A DNA stretch of 40,500 bases, taken from assembly GCA_019509985.1 (NCBI GenBank), contig JAEKLF010000076.1, forward strand, positions 1-40,500, read 5' to 3'. Shown here piece after piece: positions 13,101-20,808 of the stretch; the stretch's first letter is position 1; each line of letters opens with the position of its first letter. The stretch comes from Burkholderiales bacterium (GTDB lineage Bacteria > Pseudomonadota > Gammaproteobacteria > Burkholderiales > Burkholderiaceae_C). Made by a program: the position numbers and the translations under genes. The notes beneath the pieces are model-generated. The model was not told the DNA's origin and made no database searches. It saw nothing but the letters and a program-made list of their open reading frames with translations.

Positions 13101-13524
13101 GGAACTCGGCCTTGGACGTGCCTTCGCCGGATGCCGTGCCCGACACCATGCCGCTCTCCAGCGGCTTGGGCGGTGGCGGCATCTCGCTGCTGCTTTCACG
13201 GTCCGACGACGCCAGCGTGTCGGCGACGGTGGTGTTCTTCTCGATGGTGCGCAGCAGCGTGTCGGTGATGTTGACCGGCCCCGTCTGGGCGATCAGCGTT
13301 GAGGCTTCGATGCTGCCGTCCTGGAATTGCAGCCCGAAACCCGGGTCGGCCAGCGCGCGCAGGGCGGCGTTCTGCAACACGTGCTGGGTGCCGTCCGACA
13401 TGATCAGCACCAGGTCCACGCCCGCCACCTGCACCTTGACGATGGCCGCACGCGACAGTGCGAGCCTGAGAGTGGCGTCGCCTGTGGGGGCATGAATGAC
13501 GACTTTGCCCGCGACGTTGTCCAT
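1..13524 (-). CDS. Giant RTX-type repeat protein (probable type I secreted adhesin), C-terminus beyond window
   Basis: The reading frame opens at ATG 13524 and runs to base 1 with no stop seen, giving 4508 codons. A GGAG ribosome site lies 9 bases before the start, and the gene begins 16 bases after the GGDEF-EAL gene. Domains in order are: an N-terminal region of about 100 residues with no signal peptide, a proline-rich linker (about 115-175), a short globular part (about 235-345), an array of glycine/aspartate nonapeptide repeats of RTX type (about 350-1370), then 81-residue units carrying an [12 protein letters not shown] motif (about 1370 onward). Two non-repeat domains interrupt the second array: a LamG-like domain (about 3625-3820) and a PA14-like domain (about 3980-4115). 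Such proteins bind calcium outside the cell and are exported by type I systems, which fits the upstream genes. The role as adhesin or biofilm protein is inferred. The N-terminus slightly recalls BapA-type prefix domains, but I see no clear LapG-type double-alanine cleavage site in it. Confidence 0.93.
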   Translation of the reverse strand, partial: MDNVAGKVVIHAPTGDATLRLALSRAAIVKVQVAGVDLVLIMSDGTQHVLQNAALRALADPGFGLQFQDGSIEASTLIAQTGPVNITDTLLRTIEKNTTVADTLASSDRESSSEMPPPPKPLESGMVSGTASGEGTSKAEFHDEARPFTLVIQVAPTPASSPGGGTPPPPPAGPTLTVAGQFHNVAGQDVSATATGATITGSGGSAESATDLSPAAQAAPEVITGTAGDDIISGDGGLGMGAGWARQFEITLSAKTAPIVKSLVISGLPDGFEVVGAAKGATGWELPLPTDPTATTTHFSVMVRYPVLSDTAGGSPTTFDLVVTASADVGGTVLEGKLTLPAIVRDVTSAADMSYESGGKAGVVFPAYGLGDVIDGGAGNDTINGLVGSDRLIGGAGSDKLDGGAGNDWLVGGDGADKLVGGSGGDTASYEGSPAGVSVDLAAGTASGGDADGDTLDGIENLSGSGGADALRGDGGANRLDGGAGNDLLEGRGGADVLTGGAGNDTAVYSGSSAGVTVDLAAGTAKGGEAEGDTLTQIESLIGSDHDDTLRGDAAANVLQGGAGDDVLEGRGGADTLKGGSGNDTATYASSTAGVNVSLGTGQGSGGDATGDRLEDIENLTGSAEDDLLIGDAGDNRLDGGTGDDELEGGEGADALIGGDGKDTASYLDAQTGVTASLANAAQNTGEAKGDSFQSIENLAGSENDDVLIGDGFDNVLVGNPGNDNLQGGAGDDTLVGGAGADQFDGGDGNDTANYADSNEGVKVDLSGATPSSGGDAGGDTLANVENLTGSRFSDRLVGDAGNNVLDGGRGNDVLTGGAGADTLIGGDGSDTADYSTSTVAVQINLTTGVVTGGDATGDSFQSIENLAGGSGDDQLTGESSANRLTGNAGNDTLVGLAGNDTLDGGDGDDLLDGGTGADVLTGGAGTDTATYAASAQGVQVNLATGIGQRGDAEGDRLAGIENLTGSDRDDTLTGTAGVNRLVGGAGDDVLDGGDAGDVLDGGDGNDTASYASATAGVAASLSAPNTNTGAAAGDSYVSIENLAGSNYNDTLVGDANVNTIAGGDGDDWIEGRGGADVIHGGLGNDTVSYATSAAAVQVDLVTGIGNGGDAQGNLLDGVENLVGSNFADTLKGDAGDNRLDGGSGDDLLDGGAGADQLVGGAGNDTATYAGATAGVKASLVNAANNAGDAAGDSFAGVENLTGSAFDDTLEGDAGVNKLLGGTGDDVLIGGAGADQLVGGAGSDTASYAGALSGLTVNLADTALNTGDAAGDSFDAIENLTGSGLDDVLTGTAAANRLDGGAGNDVLDGGAGADALIGGAGTDTATYAASSAAVTVSLSTGRGSGGDAQGDTLAGIENLTGSAFDDVLTGAAGTNVLTGGAGNDSYNVDDSADLVVEAAGEGTDSVNASVTYTLSANVENLTLTGNADIDGTGNALDNQLTGNAGSNVLDGGAGADRMAGGAGDDSYVVDSAGDVVAENVGEGTDTVRSGVSYALGANVENLVLTGSGSNSATGNALDNVITGNSGNNLIDGGAGADTMAGGAGDDIYVVDNLGDTATENAGEGTDLVRSSVSFVLGSNIENLTLTGAANIDATGNALNNILLGNAGNNLLDGKAGADQMAGGAGDDTYVVDNAGDQITELANEGTDGVRSSISWVLGDNLENLALLGAGNIDATGNAVDNVITGNAGANLIDGKGGADTMAGGAGDDTYIVDNTADLVTEEANGGYDTVRASVSTTLSANVEELQLTGSANISGTGNELDNRIVGNSGANLIDGGAGADTMLGGAGDDTYLVDDAGDTVTESAGGGTDLVRSGVSFTLGANVENLTLTGTAPINATGNDLDNVLTGNSGNNLLDGGTGTDTMIGGAGNDTYVVDNAGDVITENPSEGLDTVRAGFSYVLGANLENLVLTGSGDLAGTGNALDNQITGNGGNNLLDGGAGADQMAGGAGNDTYIVDNAGDAVTENAGEGIDLVQAGVSFTLGANVENLTLTGSANIDGAGNTQANVITGNVGSNVLDGGAGADVLVGGAGDDTYVVDNAGDSIAEQAGEGADLVKSSVSWTLGSNLENLTLTGGNDIDGSGNAANNALLGNGGNNVLDGKAGADQMAGGVGDDTYVVDNAGDTVTENAGEGNDSVRSGISYTLGANVENLTLTGSGDLGATGNELDNVLTGNAGNNVLDGKAGADQMAGGAGDDTYLVDNAGDTVTEAVAEGVDQVLASVSFRLAENVEDLVLTGSANINATGNSAANHLTGNTGNNVLDGAGGADVMVGGLGDDTYAVDNPGDTVVENAGEGTDTIRSSVTLALPANVENLVLTGSADIDATGNGLDNSLTGNAGNNLIDGAGGADRMAGGAGNDTYLVDNTGDTVTEATGEGTDTVRSGVSFTLGANVENLVLTGTADLNGTGNELDNAVTGNTGNNRLDGGAGADAMAGGAGDDTYVVDDSGDTVTENAGEGTDTVLASASHALAANVENLTLTGSASINGTGNDLANAIIGNNGNNVLDGGTGADVMSGGLGNDTYVVDNLGDNLVENAGEGSDTVRSGLTWTLGANLENLVLTGSANIDGTGNALANTITGNAGNNLLDGGASADTLAGGAGNDTYLVDNASDVIVENGGEGTDTAIAVVSYTLSANVERLVLDEAGGAIDGTGNTQANVITGNTSDNVLDGGAGADTLTGGAGNDTYVVDNLGDTLVEASGQGNDTVRASISWTLATNFENLVLTGTSTIDGTGNAVANSLTGNVAANTLDGGAGADVMTGGGGDDTYVVDNAGDLVLENADEGIDTVRSSLSLALAANVENLVLTGSADLTGTGNTLDNQLTGNAGNNTLDGGAGADTLAGGTGDDTYIVDNPGDLVVENVGEGNDTVLASASHVLEANVESLTLTGNANIDGTGNDLANTLTGNAGNNVLDGGAGADVMAGGLGSDTYVVDNVGDTVVEAVGAGTDTVRTALSWTLGANIENLVLTGSANVAGTGNELDNQITGNSADNTLDGGLGADTLAGGTGNDTYVVDNAGDVINERASEGTDTVLASVSTTLSANVENLTLTGAATIDGTGNLLDNVITGNGAANVLTGGGGNDTLDGGAGADALAGGIGDDSYVVDDAGDVVVENTSEGIDLVLASITTALSANVENLTLTGNAAIDGTGNALANILTGNGAANTLDGGAGADTLAGGAGNDTYLVDDVNDVVVENVGAGTDTVRSTVTYALAANLENLTLLGALAINGTGNTLDNILTGNSATNVLTGGAGNDTYVVDNTTDVVVEAANEGTDTVQASVTTTLSANVENLVLTGGGAINGTGNTLNNTITGNTGDNVLDGGAGNDTMAGGTGNDIYVVDSSSDVTTENVGEGTDTVQAAMTWTLGANIENLVLTGSANINGTGNALANSITGNAGINVIDGGAGADTLAGGANSDVYIVDDPSDAIVEAVNAGWDTVRSAVTYTLPANVETLVLTGSSAINGTGNSGDNVLIGNTAANTLTGLAGNDVLDGGSGADTMIGGTGNDIYAVDNASDAVIENAAEGTDTVVSAITYTISANVENLALSGSSAINGTGNTGDNLLIGNSAANTLTALAGNDTLNGMTGNDTMVGGTGNDTYWVDSAGDVVTENAAEGTDTEIGLTNVTLAANVENGALRDGVKLDGTLSQYLTLPSATVGGDMTLQAWVNVPASQSTWSRLFDIGVQANNNVLVAINGTTVNVQNYAGASLAGQLTTTAIGTGWHQISVTVDAQGNGAVYVDGASRASGFLGVPVDVARQFLVGKSGWSADPYPTMVVNDVRIWDRALTQAEVLAGMNMGSLTGTESGLVVYQPLNGTLASGISGGGAATFSGATYGSTLKYGGNIDLAGGYTDYNLTGNSAANTLTGNSGNNALDGSTGADTMVGGAGDDSYVVDNTGDVVTEAVSAGWDTVSSSVTYTVPANVERLALTGNSAINATGGTTAVRIEGNSGSNTITGASAGSWLFGGGGTDALTGGAGNDVLVSQASPQLGLKAEYYNNTTTSGSPALTRYEAVDFLTSGSPAAAVINADNFSVKWTGNLLAPAYGNYQFQFFIDDTATLTINGATVLTQASYTGSNSAIANVTLLAGYNSIQLTMAEGGGTSGATLYWQTPNDVSMSIIPLNVLSSGTAAADASADTLTGAGGNDLLMGSSGADTMTGGTGNDTYIVDNASDTVTENAAEGTDTVQSSISWTLGANVENLVLSGVAAINGTGNTLANSLVGNAAANVLDGGAGADTMTGGAGDDTYVVDNAGDVIVEKASEGTDTVQASVTTTLAVNVENLVLTGAAAINGTGNALDNVITGNGAANTLTGAAGNDTLDGGAGADTLVGGLGNDTYVVDNAGDVVTENAGEGTDTVQASVTTTLAANVENLTLTGGAAIDGSGNALANILTGNGGDNLLDGGAGADTLAGGLGNDTYVVDNAGDVVTENAGEGTDTIQASVTTTLAANIENLTLTGGAAIDGSGNALANILTGNGGDNLLDGGAGADTLAGGLGNDTYVVDNAGDVVTENAGEGT
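1180..1575 (-). other. PA14-like domain inside the giant RTX protein
   Basis: On the minus strand this stretch lacks glycine/aspartate repeats and begins with an [12 protein letters not shown] motif. It continues with a VKWTG motif, an aromatic-rich YQFQFFIDD strand, a [10 protein letters not shown] strand and an LYWQTP motif near its end. This order is characteristic of PA14 beta-barrel domains, which in adhesins and glycosidases often bind carbohydrate. The family call comes from motif order only; ligand binding is inferred. Confidence 0.75.
2070..2650 (-). other. LamG/concanavalin-like domain inside the giant RTX protein
   Basis: This second repeat-free island reads on the minus strand as a jellyroll-type domain. 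Visible marks are a [10 protein letters not shown] strand, a [12 protein letters not shown] strand followed by AVYVDG, and a [15 protein letters not shown] motif. These are hallmarks of the LamG/laminin-G-3 superfamily, commonly a sugar- or protein-binding module. It is flanked on both sides by 81-residue repeat units. Confidence 0.8.
2660..9420 (-). repeat. Long array of about 28 tandem 243-bp (81-residue) units
   Basis: Each unit encodes an [12 protein letters not shown] strand, an acidic EGTDTV motif, an [10 protein letters not shown] motif and two or three GGxGxD-type nonapeptides. Between about 5483 and 8885 the spacing is exactly 243 bases for fourteen successive units. Elsewhere single units are longer or shorter by a few bases or by one nonapeptide (216 to 270). 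All length changes seen are multiples of three. Confidence 0.88.
9421..12420 (-). repeat. Array of about 12 RTX units of roughly 230-290 bp
   Basis: This block uses a different unit from the 243-bp array. Each contains several GGAGNDxL nonapeptides, then a DTAxYxGSxAGVxVDLAAG-like strand, then a GDTLxxIENLxGS motif. The unit is the common form in RTX calcium-binding proteins. Unit length varies with the number of nonapeptides. Confidence 0.85.
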
Positions 13525-13533
13525 CGTTTACTA

Positions 13534-13537
13534 CTCC
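13534..13537 (-). promoter_or_regulatory. Ribosome binding site of the giant RTX gene
   Basis: GGAG on the minus strand lies 9 bases upstream of ATG 13524. It supports this start. Confidence 0.6.
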
Positions 13538-13540
13538 GTG

Positions 13541-15148
13541 TCAGCGCGTCGGCGGCGATTCGGCCGGCGAGGCGCAAGGGATGCCAACCCGGCGCAGCAG
13601 CTGGGCATCCGAGTCGCTGGCGGCCTCGGCGGCCAGCACGCGCAAGCCCTCCGACGCACCCAGCTCCACCATCAACTGCAGCAGGCGGCGCTTGCCCGCG
13701 CTGCCATCGCCGGCCAGGCCGGTGCTCAGCGCCGGCCCCAGGCGCAGGTAGCCTACGCCAAGGCGGCGCAGCAGCGCCAGATCGTCGGGTGGTGTCAGCA
13801 CGCGCCGCAGCCCAATATGCACGCCACGGCGCTGCAGCATCGTCGTCAGCGGCTCCAGCACACCCGTCACGTTGCGTTCGCCGTCGATTTCGAACTCCAC
13901 CCACAGCCGCTGCGCCAGCGGGCCCACGCCGGCCAGCGCTTCCTCGAACCGGCTGACGAAGGTCGGCCGCTCAGCCGAGCGCGCCGACACGCGAATCGCG
14001 ATCTCTTGCCGGTCTTGTTCATGCCCGGCGATGCGGGCCAGCGCCAGCTCGGCCAAACGCAGGTCGATATCAGCGATGCGGGCGGTGCGCAGCGCCGAGG
14101 GCAGCACCTCGTCGGCATCGAAGGAGCGGCCTTCGGCGTTTTGCAGCCGCACCTGCGCAAGCTGTTGCGTGGCGGTCCCGTCAAGCGTCGTGACGGGCGA
14201 CAGCTGCAGGTCCACGCGGCCGGTGACCAGCGCCTCGTCGATGAGGCTGCGCCATTGCGCCAGCGACACGGCCGGGCCGGAGCGCGTGACGCGCGCCATC
14301 AGCCAGGGCGCGTCACCGCCCTCGCCGGACTGCAGTGCGTGGTCGATGCGCGACATCACCGCGCCGATCGACTCGCCGCCGTGGAAGACGCCGGCCGCCA
14401 GCCAGCCCACGCGCGGCCGGTCGGTCAGCTCGCGCTGCTTGAGGCCGTGCAAGGCCTCGGACAGCTCGCGCGTCCAGGTGTCGAGGGCGTCGGCCCGAAC
14501 GAAAGGCATCAGCACCCCGAAATCGGCACCGTTCAGCCGCGCGATCACGCCACCGGCATCGACCAGGCGCGGCGCCCGGGTGCGCAGCAGCGTGGCCACC
14601 TGCTTGAGCAGCTCGTCCGCGCGCTCGCGGCCGGCGCGCTGGTTCAGGCCCGCGAGGTCATCGATGCGCAGCAGCACGATGCCGCCGGTGGCCTCGCCCG
14701 GCTCTTGCAGCAGCGTGGCGAGCCGGTCCATGAACTGCGCGCGCGCGGCCAGCTGGGTCACCGGGTCGACGGAAAGCTCGGCATGCAGCTCGCCCAGTCG
14801 GCGGTCGCGGTCGTCCAGTTGCGCCTTGATGCGGGTCAGCGCGACGTTGATCGTGCGCGACATCGGCGCCCACTCGACCGGACCGTCCTGCGCCCGCTCC
14901 GTGATGCGTCCTTGGCCGGCGGCGTCCAGCTGGGCCAGCAACGGCTCCCCGCCGCGCCGCCACCAGCGCGAGACCGCCACCAGCGCGGCCAGCGTGGCAG
15001 CAGCGCCCAGCGCGTGCGCGGCGGCCAGCCAGACCAACTGGTCAGCCGTCACCGCGCCGCGCAGCAGCCACAGGCCGACCACCGCGGACAGCGAGAAGCC
15101 GCCAGTCACCGCCAGCCCGGCCCGCTGCGTGGCGCTGCCAATGCTCAT
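13541..15148 (-). CDS. Membrane protein with degenerate GGDEF and EAL domains
   Basis: The product is 535 residues from ATG 15148, which overlaps the HDOD stop codon as ATGA and so fixes the start. Two membrane helices lie at about 15-32 and 38-60 with only a short loop between them. A linker helix (about 65-120) leads to a GGDEF domain (about 121-285) and an EAL domain (about 295-535). The GGDEF signature reads NGADF (206-210), and the EAL signature position reads LAQ (about 330-332). The metal-binding and catalytic residues expected of an active cyclase or phosphodiesterase are therefore not apparent. This is the pattern of a c-di-GMP receptor such as LapD, but the large LapD periplasmic domain is absent. 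Its place just before the giant gene suggests control of secretion or surface retention of that protein; this is inferred. Confidence 0.88.
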   Translation of the reverse strand: MSIGSATQRAGLAVTGGFSLSAVVGLWLLRGAVTADQLVWLAAAHALGAAATLAALVAVSRWWRRGGEPLLAQLDAAGQGRITERAQDGPVEWAPMSRTINVALTRIKAQLDDRDRRLGELHAELSVDPVTQLAARAQFMDRLATLLQEPGEATGGIVLLRIDDLAGLNQRAGRERADELLKQVATLLRTRAPRLVDAGGVIARLNGADFGVLMPFVRADALDTWTRELSEALHGLKQRELTDRPRVGWLAAGVFHGGESIGAVMSRIDHALQSGEGGDAPWLMARVTRSGPAVSLAQWRSLIDEALVTGRVDLQLSPVTTLDGTATQQLAQVRLQNAEGRSFDADEVLPSALRTARIADIDLRLAELALARIAGHEQDRQEIAIRVSARSAERPTFVSRFEEALAGVGPLAQRLWVEFEIDGERNVTGVLEPLTTMLQRRGVHIGLRRVLTPPDDLALLRRLGVGYLRLGPALSTGLAGDGSAGKRRLLQLMVELGASEGLRVLAAEAASDSDAQLLRRVGIPCASPAESPPTR

Positions 15149-15984
15149 GGTTCGTCGCCGCCGGCAATCTGTTCGTACTGCAAGCCGAAACGCTCGTCCA
15201 GGTTCTCGGCCACCAGCGAGGCCGCCGCCACCAGACTGGCGTCCAGCTTGTCCAGCGCGCGCCGGGCGTTGTCGCCGGCCTCGATGGAGGCCGCGACTTG
15301 GGCGGCCAGGGCCAGCACCGGCGCCAGCGTGCCCGAAGCCACGTCGGCATCGAGGTGGTGGGCCACCGCGTCGACCACGGTCTCGGGGAAGCCCAGCTCG
15401 TCCAGCCAGGCCGCGCTGACTTGCGCATGGTCCATGCCACTGGCCTCGCGCTCGATGGCCGCGAGCTCCGCGCCGCGCGCCGAGCGTGCACCGGCCAGCT
15501 TGGCCGGCAGCGTGCCAGCAAAGGCCTGGCACAGGATCAGGTGGCCCACGTTGTGCAGCAGGCCGGCCAGGAAGGCGGCCTCGGCATCCGCACCGGCCAG
15601 GCGAGCCAGGCTGCGCGCCGCCTTGGCGGTGACGGTCGCGTCCATCCAGAACTGGCGCAGGTTCACGCCTGGCACGGCCACAAACACGGCCTCCAGGCCA
15701 CCGCTGATGACCAGTGTGCGCAGCGTGTCGGTGCCGACGATGGCGACGGCGTCCTTCAAACTGGCCAGGCTGCGCCGGCCGCAGTAATAGGGCGAGTTGG
15801 CGATGCGCAGCGTGCGCGCGGCGAGCTGGGGTTCCTGCTCCAGCTCGTCGACGACGCCGATCACCGACGCGCCCGGGTCGCGCAGTTGGCTGATGAGCCG
15901 GCGCACGACTCGCGGCACCGACGGCAGCGACAGCCGGCCGGCCGCCGCGGCGCGCACCGTGTCCATGTGCAGCGCCATCGTCAT
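15145..15984 (-). CDS. HDOD domain protein
   Basis: The product is 279 residues from ATG 15984, which overlaps the stop of the MotA-like gene as ATGA. The HDOD domain fills about residues 18-215. It shows the LSLPSVPRVVRRL opening, an RIANSPYY motif, an AVAIVGTDTLRTLVIS helix and an FLAGLLHNVGHLIL motif. HDOD proteins resemble HD-GYP proteins but usually lack catalytic residues. They act as scaffolds in signalling, often alongside c-di-GMP proteins. No membrane segment or second domain is visible. Its coupling to the stator-like gene on one side and the degenerate GGDEF-EAL gene on the other suggests it carries a signal within this secretion operon, which is unusual for a type I system. Confidence 0.88.
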   Translation of the reverse strand: MTMALHMDTVRAAAAGRLSLPSVPRVVRRLISQLRDPGASVIGVVDELEQEPQLAARTLRIANSPYYCGRRSLASLKDAVAIVGTDTLRTLVISGGLEAVFVAVPGVNLRQFWMDATVTAKAARSLARLAGADAEAAFLAGLLHNVGHLILCQAFAGTLPAKLAGARSARGAELAAIEREASGMDHAQVSAAWLDELGFPETVVDAVAHHLDADVASGTLAPVLALAAQVAASIEAGDNARRALDKLDASLVAAASLVAENLDERFGLQYEQIAGGDEP

Positions 15985-17327
15985 GTGCGCGGTCCCTTGC
16001 CGTCGGACAGCGCGTCGCGGAGCTGGTCTTTCTCCAGGTTCCACAGCGTCGAGTCCATGCGCTTGACCAGTGCGGCCTGCTGCAGCACCTCGTCCTTGAG
16101 GCCGTCGTTGGCCTTGGTCAGCGCGGAGATCTCGCGCTCCAGGTTCTCGACGCGGGTCAGCGCCAGCCGCACGTCGCCCACCAGCGCCTCCTGCGTGGGC
16201 AGGAAGTCCAGCATGCGGCCAACGCGCTGGTTGGACGAGCCGCTTTCCTGCAGCATGCCCTCGGCGGCGGAGGCCAGCCTTGCCATGGCCGGCACCACCT
16301 CACCGACCCCGCCGACGGTCGCCGTGGTGCGTTCCAGCACGGCCTCCTGGCTATGCAGCCGCTCGGTGAGTTTGGCCGTCGCGCCGGCCATCTGCGCCAC
16401 CTGCGGCACCAGCCTGTCCAGTCGCGCGACGACATCGGCCAGGCCCGTCGTGGACGCGCGGTGCTGCTCCAGGATGTCGGCCAGCAGCGTGGCCAGGAAG
16501 CGCTCGCTGATCTCGACGTTCTCGTTGACGCTGCTCTTCTCCGCCAGCGACAGCACCTGGCCGCGTACGGTCTCGACGAGATCCGTCGCGGCCTTGCGCA
16601 CGGCCACCATCTGGAAGCCCAGCACGATGGAGCCCACCAGGCCGAACATCGACGCCGAGAATGCCGTGCCCATGGCGGCCAGAGGCTTTTGAAGGCCACC
16701 GACGATCTTGGCGAACTCACCCTCGATGTCGCCCCCGCCGCTGGCGCTCTTGGCGATGGTGGCGATCAGGCCCGAGGTCTCAACCAACGTCTCCAGCAGG
16801 CCGACGAAGGTGCCCAGCAACCCCAACCCCACCATCAGACCGACGAGGAACTGGCTGAGTTCCTGGCGCTTGTTCAGGTATTGCTCCAGCGCCTCGATCT
16901 CCGGCTCCATCGCCGAGCTGTGGATGTAGACCTGGTGGCCGAGGCCCAGTTTCTGCAGCCGGTCCAGCATGCCCGTCACGAAGGCTGGCGGGCCCAGGCG
17001 CGGATGCTGTTCGCCACTGGCGTCGCCGTCGTGGAGCCAGCGCATGCCGGCGCGGAAGACCCGGTCCTCGCCGAACAGCTCGACGAGGTGGCCCGCCATC
17101 GTCCACATGCCCCAGCAAAGCACCGCAATGATGATGCCGTTGAGGATGGGGTTGGCCATGACCGCGAAGGACACGAAGTGCCACATCGATGCGGCGCCGG
17201 CCAGCATGGCCAGCAGCGGCAACGCGACGAAGAAGACATGACGCGCGCCGACGCCGTGCTCGTGCTGGGACTGCGGCCCGCGCGGTGGCAGCGGTTCGGA
17301 CACGGTGGCGATGTGGGTGTCGCTCAT
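15981..17327 (-). CDS. MotA/TolQ/ExbB-family protein, SiiB-like, with long cytoplasmic tail
   Basis: The product is 448 residues. Four membrane segments are visible at about 30-54, 58-80, 158-182 and 214-242. The third holds a GLLGTFVGL motif and the fourth an MGTAFSASMFGLVGS motif, both typical of MotA/TolQ/ExbB proton-channel subunits. After residue 250 a tail of about 200 residues, helical and probably coiled coil, follows; it is unlike short ExbB or TolQ. The partner would be the MotB-like protein at 18723-19379. In Salmonella SPI-4 the SiiA/SiiB pair forms a proton channel that supports release of the giant adhesin SiiE by a type I system, and the gene context here is closely similar. 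A ZorA-like defence role was considered, but no other Zorya genes are present. The stop overlaps the HDOD start. Confidence 0.88.
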   Translation of the reverse strand: MSDTHIATVSEPLPPRGPQSQHEHGVGARHVFFVALPLLAMLAGAASMWHFVSFAVMANPILNGIIIAVLCWGMWTMAGHLVELFGEDRVFRAGMRWLHDGDASGEQHPRLGPPAFVTGMLDRLQKLGLGHQVYIHSSAMEPEIEALEQYLNKRQELSQFLVGLMVGLGLLGTFVGLLETLVETSGLIATIAKSASGGGDIEGEFAKIVGGLQKPLAAMGTAFSASMFGLVGSIVLGFQMVAVRKAATDLVETVRGQVLSLAEKSSVNENVEISERFLATLLADILEQHRASTTGLADVVARLDRLVPQVAQMAGATAKLTERLHSQEAVLERTTATVGGVGEVVPAMARLASAAEGMLQESGSSNQRVGRMLDFLPTQEALVGDVRLALTRVENLEREISALTKANDGLKDEVLQQAALVKRMDSTLWNLEKDQLRDALSDGKGPRT

Positions 17328-17394
17328 AGCGATGGTCCGTGGTCTTCGAATTTCATTTCAGTTGCTCCACTTGCGGGCCGGCGCCGGGCTGCTC

Positions 17395-18726
17395 TCATTT
17401 GCGGTCACGCAGCGCGGTGTCGGCCAGCCCGCGGATGGGCGAGAGCAGGTATTGCAGGACGGTGCGCCGGCCGGTGACGACGTCGGCGCTGACGCTCATG
17501 CCCGGGCCAAGCGATTGCCCGAAGCGCTTGGCACTGGCCGGGTCGACCGTGGCGACGACTCGGAAATAGCGCTCGCCGCGCTCGTCGACGAGACTGTCCG
17601 CGCTGATCTCGCTGACGCGGGCCTCCAGCGTGCCGTAGGTGGTGTAGTCAAAGGCCGCCACCTTGACCCGCGTGGGCAGGCCCACACGCAGCGTGCCGCG
17701 CTCGGCTGGCGACGCGCGCGTCTCGATGACGAGGGCGTCATCCTGCGGCGTCAGCTCCAAGAGCGTCTCGCCGGGCTTCACGACACCACCGACCGTGTTG
17801 CTCGCCAGCTTGTTGACGATGCCGGCCACCGGCGCAGTCAGCACCGTGCGGCGCACCCGGTCGTTCTCGGTCTTGATGTCTTCCTCCAGCCGGCGCAACT
17901 CCACGCGCGCATCGGAGAGCGCCGTGCGCGCTTCGCTGCGGAACTGGGCCACCGTCTCGGCCTGGCGGGCCGACAGCTCGCCAGCCGCGGCGGCCAGTCG
18001 CGGCAACGAAGCCTCGGTCTCGGCGATCTGCGTTGTCAGGCGCTCGACGCGGCCGCGTGCGTCCAGCAGCTCGCTCTGCGAGCCGGCATTGCGGGCCACC
18101 ATGTTCTGCACCAGGCTCAGCTGCGAACGCGCCACCTCCAGCTCCGCGCGCAGGCCTTTGGTCCGTGCGGCGGCCTCGGCCGCCTCCTGGCGGCGCTGCG
18201 TCGCCTGCTCCTGCAGCACGCGGGTGGTCTGCGCCAGCTTGGCGGCGCGGGCCGCAAAGGCTTCGGCCTCGGCCTGTACGGTCGGGTCGGTGAGCGCCGT
18301 GCCGGCGGGCGGCTGGAAGCGCGGCGCACCGTTCGCTTCGGCATCCAGCCGCGCGACGCGGGCGGCCATGCCCGCCTGCCGCGCACCCTTCTCGGCGCGC
18401 GAGGAATTGGCCTGCAGGTCCGACACCGCCACCAGCGGCTGGCCGGCCGCCACCGCGTCGCCCTCGTGCACGAACAGCTTGGACAGGATGCCGCCCTCCA
18501 GATGCTGCACCAGCTGCTGCTTGCCCGAAGGCACGATGCGGCCCTGCGTGTGCACGACCAGGTCCACCTGCGCGACGGTGGTCCACAGCAGCATCGCGGC
18601 GACGACGGCCGCCACGGCGTAGATGAGCGCGCGAGGGCGGCGCAGGCGGCGCGTCTGGCCCAGCGTGTTGTCGAAGTAGGACAGCAGCAGGTCCACCGGC
18701 ACCGTGGACGGTTGGGCCGTCGTCAT
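17395..18726 (-). CDS. HlyD-family periplasmic adaptor of type I secretion
   Basis: The product is 443 residues. A short cytoplasmic N-terminus leads to one membrane helix at about 33-53. Next comes the HlyD start of the beta-barrel/lipoyl region with a GRIVPSGKQQLVQHLEGG motif, then a long helical hairpin (about 150-310) rich in Ala, Arg and Glu. The second lipoyl half holds the APVAGIVNKL motif, and a C-terminal beta-barrel ends with a GMSVSADVVTGRRTVLQYLLSPI segment. This matches the PrtE/HlyD/LapC type of adaptor that links the ABC exporter to the outer-membrane channel. The ATG overlaps the stop of the MotB-like gene as ATGA. A gap of about 68 bases separates it from the MotA-like gene, the longest gap in the operon. 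Confidence 0.95.
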   Translation of the reverse strand: MTTAQPSTVPVDLLLSYFDNTLGQTRRLRRPRALIYAVAAVVAAMLLWTTVAQVDLVVHTQGRIVPSGKQQLVQHLEGGILSKLFVHEGDAVAAGQPLVAVSDLQANSSRAEKGARQAGMAARVARLDAEANGAPRFQPPAGTALTDPTVQAEAEAFAARAAKLAQTTRVLQEQATQRRQEAAEAAARTKGLRAELEVARSQLSLVQNMVARNAGSQSELLDARGRVERLTTQIAETEASLPRLAAAAGELSARQAETVAQFRSEARTALSDARVELRRLEEDIKTENDRVRRTVLTAPVAGIVNKLASNTVGGVVKPGETLLELTPQDDALVIETRASPAERGTLRVGLPTRVKVAAFDYTTYGTLEARVSEISADSLVDERGERYFRVVATVDPASAKRFGQSLGPGMSVSADVVTGRRTVLQYLLSPIRGLADTALRDRK

Positions 18727-19379
18727 GGCTTCTCTCCCAACCGCACCGCGACGCCCGGCGCCGGTGCGCTGGCCTTCATGTCGATGCGCGTGACGATGCG
18801 GTCAGCGGCGATGCCCTGGCCCAGCAGCTCGTTGCGCACGGCCATCGCACGGATGAAGGCAGCGCGCTGGTTCTCGCTGAGGTGGATCTCAGGCCCGATC
18901 GCAACGATCTCCAGTCGCAGCGCGGGTGACTCGGCCAGTTGCGCCTTGAGCGGCGCGAGCGCTTCGCCCAGCGCCTTGGCGGCGGCGGCGTCGACGGTCA
19001 GCGCACCGGGCGCGAAATCCAGCTGCAGAAAGCGCTCCGCCGGCTTGACCTTGGCCGTCGCCGGACTGGCGGCGAGCGACGCCTCGTTGCCCGCGACCGC
19101 GATGCGCCTGCGCTGCGGCGCCTGCGACTCGATCACCGGCGAGCCGGCGGGCGGGCGCTCCTTCTCGGCCGCGGGCGCGATGAGCGCCTGTCTCGCTCGA
19201 CCCAGCTCGGCCTGCTGCTCGGCGATCTTGGCCGCCATGCGCTTGGCCAGGATCTGCGCCGAGAAGCTCAGCGCGATCGCCAGCACGACGATGACGAACA
19301 CCATCGCGATGACCACGTTGGTCAACGCGTCCACGAAGCCTGGCCAGTAATCTCCGTTCTTGCTGCCGCCACCTGCCAT
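18723..19379 (-). CDS. MotB/SiiA-like inner-membrane protein with degenerate OmpA-like tail
   Basis: The product is 218 residues from ATG 19379, chosen because GAGG lies 8 bases upstream and because this places the membrane helix at the N-terminus as in MotB. One helix at about 15-45 starts with a WPGFVDALTN motif. Asp17 sits where MotB and related proteins carry the proton-binding aspartate. A variable linker (about 60-110) leads to a C-terminal domain with OmpA/MotB-like features: a LEIVAIGPEI strand, an NQRAAFIRAMAVRNELL helix and a GIAADRIVTRI strand. Several residues usual for peptidoglycan binding are missing. Together with the MotA-like protein it should form an ion-driven stator. SiiA of SPI-4 is the closest known parallel by context. 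Confidence 0.85.
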   Translation of the reverse strand: MAGGGSKNGDYWPGFVDALTNVVIAMVFVIVVLAIALSFSAQILAKRMAAKIAEQQAELGRARQALIAPAAEKERPPAGSPVIESQAPQRRRIAVAGNEASLAASPATAKVKPAERFLQLDFAPGALTVDAAAAKALGEALAPLKAQLAESPALRLEIVAIGPEIHLSENQRAAFIRAMAVRNELLGQGIAADRIVTRIDMKASAPAPGVAVRLGEKP

Positions 19380-19384
19380 GGCAT

Positions 19385-20794
19385 TTACCTCGCAACAACC
19401 GTGCGCAGCGCGCCGGTCAGGTGGGCAATGCGCCACTCGTTCAGCGCCGCGCTGACCACGACCTGCACGATGTCGATGCGACTCTGGTACAGGCGCTGGT
19501 AGGCATCCAGCACGTCCAGCAACTGACGGTTGCCCCCCGTGAGCTGGGCACGGAAGGCGTCGACCACCTTGCGGTTGGCCTCCAGCTCGTCACGCACGGA
19601 GGCGAAGCGCTCCGTCGCTGCGCGCAGGTTGGCGTAGCCGGTCTCCAGATCCTGCACGACACGGCGGCGCACACCCTCCCCGCGCGCCTGCAGTTCGTCC
19701 CGGTGTGCCTCGGACGCACGCATGCGGGCGTAGTCGGCGCCACCGTTGACCAGCGGCAGCGTCATGACCAGCATGGCCTTGCTGTCACGCTGCTGCGCCA
19801 GGCTGCCGGCAGCGTTGCGGGTCTCGGAGTGGGTCAGCTCCACCGCCAGGCGCGGCAGGAAGGCGGCGCGGTTGCCGCGGCGCTCGGACTCGGCCGCCTG
19901 CTGTTCCAGCTTGGACGACTGCAGCTCCGCATTGCCGGCTTCGGCCTCGGTCATCGCGGCATCGGCGTCGACGGGCAGGTAGAGGTCCATCGGCGCGTCC
20001 AGCGCCAGGCCGAAAGGCGTCACCGACGACAGGCGCTGGAAGTTGCGCAGCGCCGCGGCCAGCGCCGCACGCGAGTCGGCCAGGCCAGAGCGCACGTTGG
20101 CCACGCGCGCCGTGATGCGCTCACGCTCCGCAGGGCTGGCGCCACCGGCCGCCACGCGGTCGCTGATGTAGCGCAGCAGCTCGTTGAGCTCTTTCTCATA
20201 GCCCTGGCCCAGCTCGACGCCCACTCGCTGCTGAAGCACGGCGAACCAGGCCGCGCCGGTGTCCAGAAGCGTCTGTGACTCCACGCCGGCCAGCTGCACG
20301 TCGGCCGAAGCGGCCAGCAGCTCCTGGCGCGTCCACTCATGGCGGGCCGCCTCGTCGACCAGCGCCTGGGTGAGCACGGCGGAATGGTCGCCGCGTCCCA
20401 GGTTGTCGGTCCGGTCCGGAGTTTCCAGATGCCCCCGGCCGACCGAGAAGCGCGTCTCCAGCTTGGGCAGCAGCGCGCCGCGTGCGGCCTTGCGGGTGTA
20501 GTCGAAGCTCAAGGAGCGAAAGCGCGCGGCCGCCACGTCCGGACTGTTCTGCCAGGCCGCCTGCAGCGCATCGCCCAGCGACAGTGCCGGCCCGTTGCCG
20601 CTCAGCTGAAGTACTGGCGGCATGCCGAGCAGTTGCCGCAGGCTGGCCAGGCGCGGCCGCGCGGTTTCGGCAGGCGCCGACGCCGCCATGGCCGGTGACT
20701 CTGTTGCGGGCTCGGTCTGGGCGCCGACCCAGGCCGGAGCCGCGCAGAGCAGCACCAGCCAGCTTGATCGACACAAGAGGGACCGGGAAGACAT
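19385..20794 (-). CDS. TolC-family outer-membrane channel protein
   Basis: The product is 469 residues from ATG 20794, which is preceded at 9 bases by AAGGA. A second in-frame ATG at 20803 touches that AAGGA directly and is less likely. A signal peptide (about 1-24, cleaved near AWVGA) is followed by a mature protein with the internal duplication typical of TolC. Each half has long helices, with motifs such as LSLGDALQAAWQNSPDVAAA and QALVDEAARHEW in the first and LPLVNGGADYARMRASEA and LLDVLDAYQRLYQSRID in the second. It would form the outer-membrane duct for the giant RTX protein, working with the ABC and HlyD proteins. It starts 13 bases after the ABC stop. Confidence 0.93.
   Translation of the reverse strand: MSSRSLLCRSSWLVLLCAAPAWVGAQTEPATESPAMAASAPAETARPRLASLRQLLGMPPVLQLSGNGPALSLGDALQAAWQNSPDVAAARFRSLSFDYTRKAARGALLPKLETRFSVGRGHLETPDRTDNLGRGDHSAVLTQALVDEAARHEWTRQELLAASADVQLAGVESQTLLDTGAAWFAVLQQRVGVELGQGYEKELNELLRYISDRVAAGGASPAERERITARVANVRSGLADSRAALAAALRNFQRLSSVTPFGLALDAPMDLYLPVDADAAMTEAEAGNAELQSSKLEQQAAESERRGNRAAFLPRLAVELTHSETRNAAGSLAQQRDSKAMLVMTLPLVNGGADYARMRASEAHRDELQARGEGVRRRVVQDLETGYANLRAATERFASVRDELEANRKVVDAFRAQLTGGNRQLLDVLDAYQRLYQSRIDIVQVVVSAALNEWRIAHLTGALRTVVAR
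19388..19391 (-). promoter_or_regulatory. Ribosome binding site deciding the MotB/SiiA-like start
   Basis: GAGG on the minus strand lies 8 bases before ATG 19379 and just upstream of the TolC-like stop codon. It favours this start over an in-frame ATG further upstream inside the TolC-like gene. Confidence 0.55.
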
Positions 20795-20803
20795 GGATCG
20801 CAT

Positions 20804-20808
20804 TCCTT
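20804..20808 (-). promoter_or_regulatory. Ribosome binding site deciding the TolC-like start
   Basis: AAGGA on the minus strand shares one base with the ABC stop codon and lies 9 bases before ATG 20794. It favours 20794 over the ATG at 20803. Confidence 0.55.

Noticed and set aside
1..13524. CRISPR array, suggested by regular repeats
   Set aside because: The repeats are 243 bases long, in frame, without unique spacers, and encode protein modules.
17305..19350. 681-codon plus-strand frame opposite the secretion genes
   Set aside because: It lies antisense to three well-supported genes, has Arg/Gln/His-rich low-complexity content and no recognisable domain.
15981..19379. Zorya-type defence system, because of ZorA/ZorB-like proteins
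   Set aside because: No ZorC, ZorD or ZorE gene is present. The pair is interleaved with type I secretion genes and fits the SiiA/SiiB pattern better.
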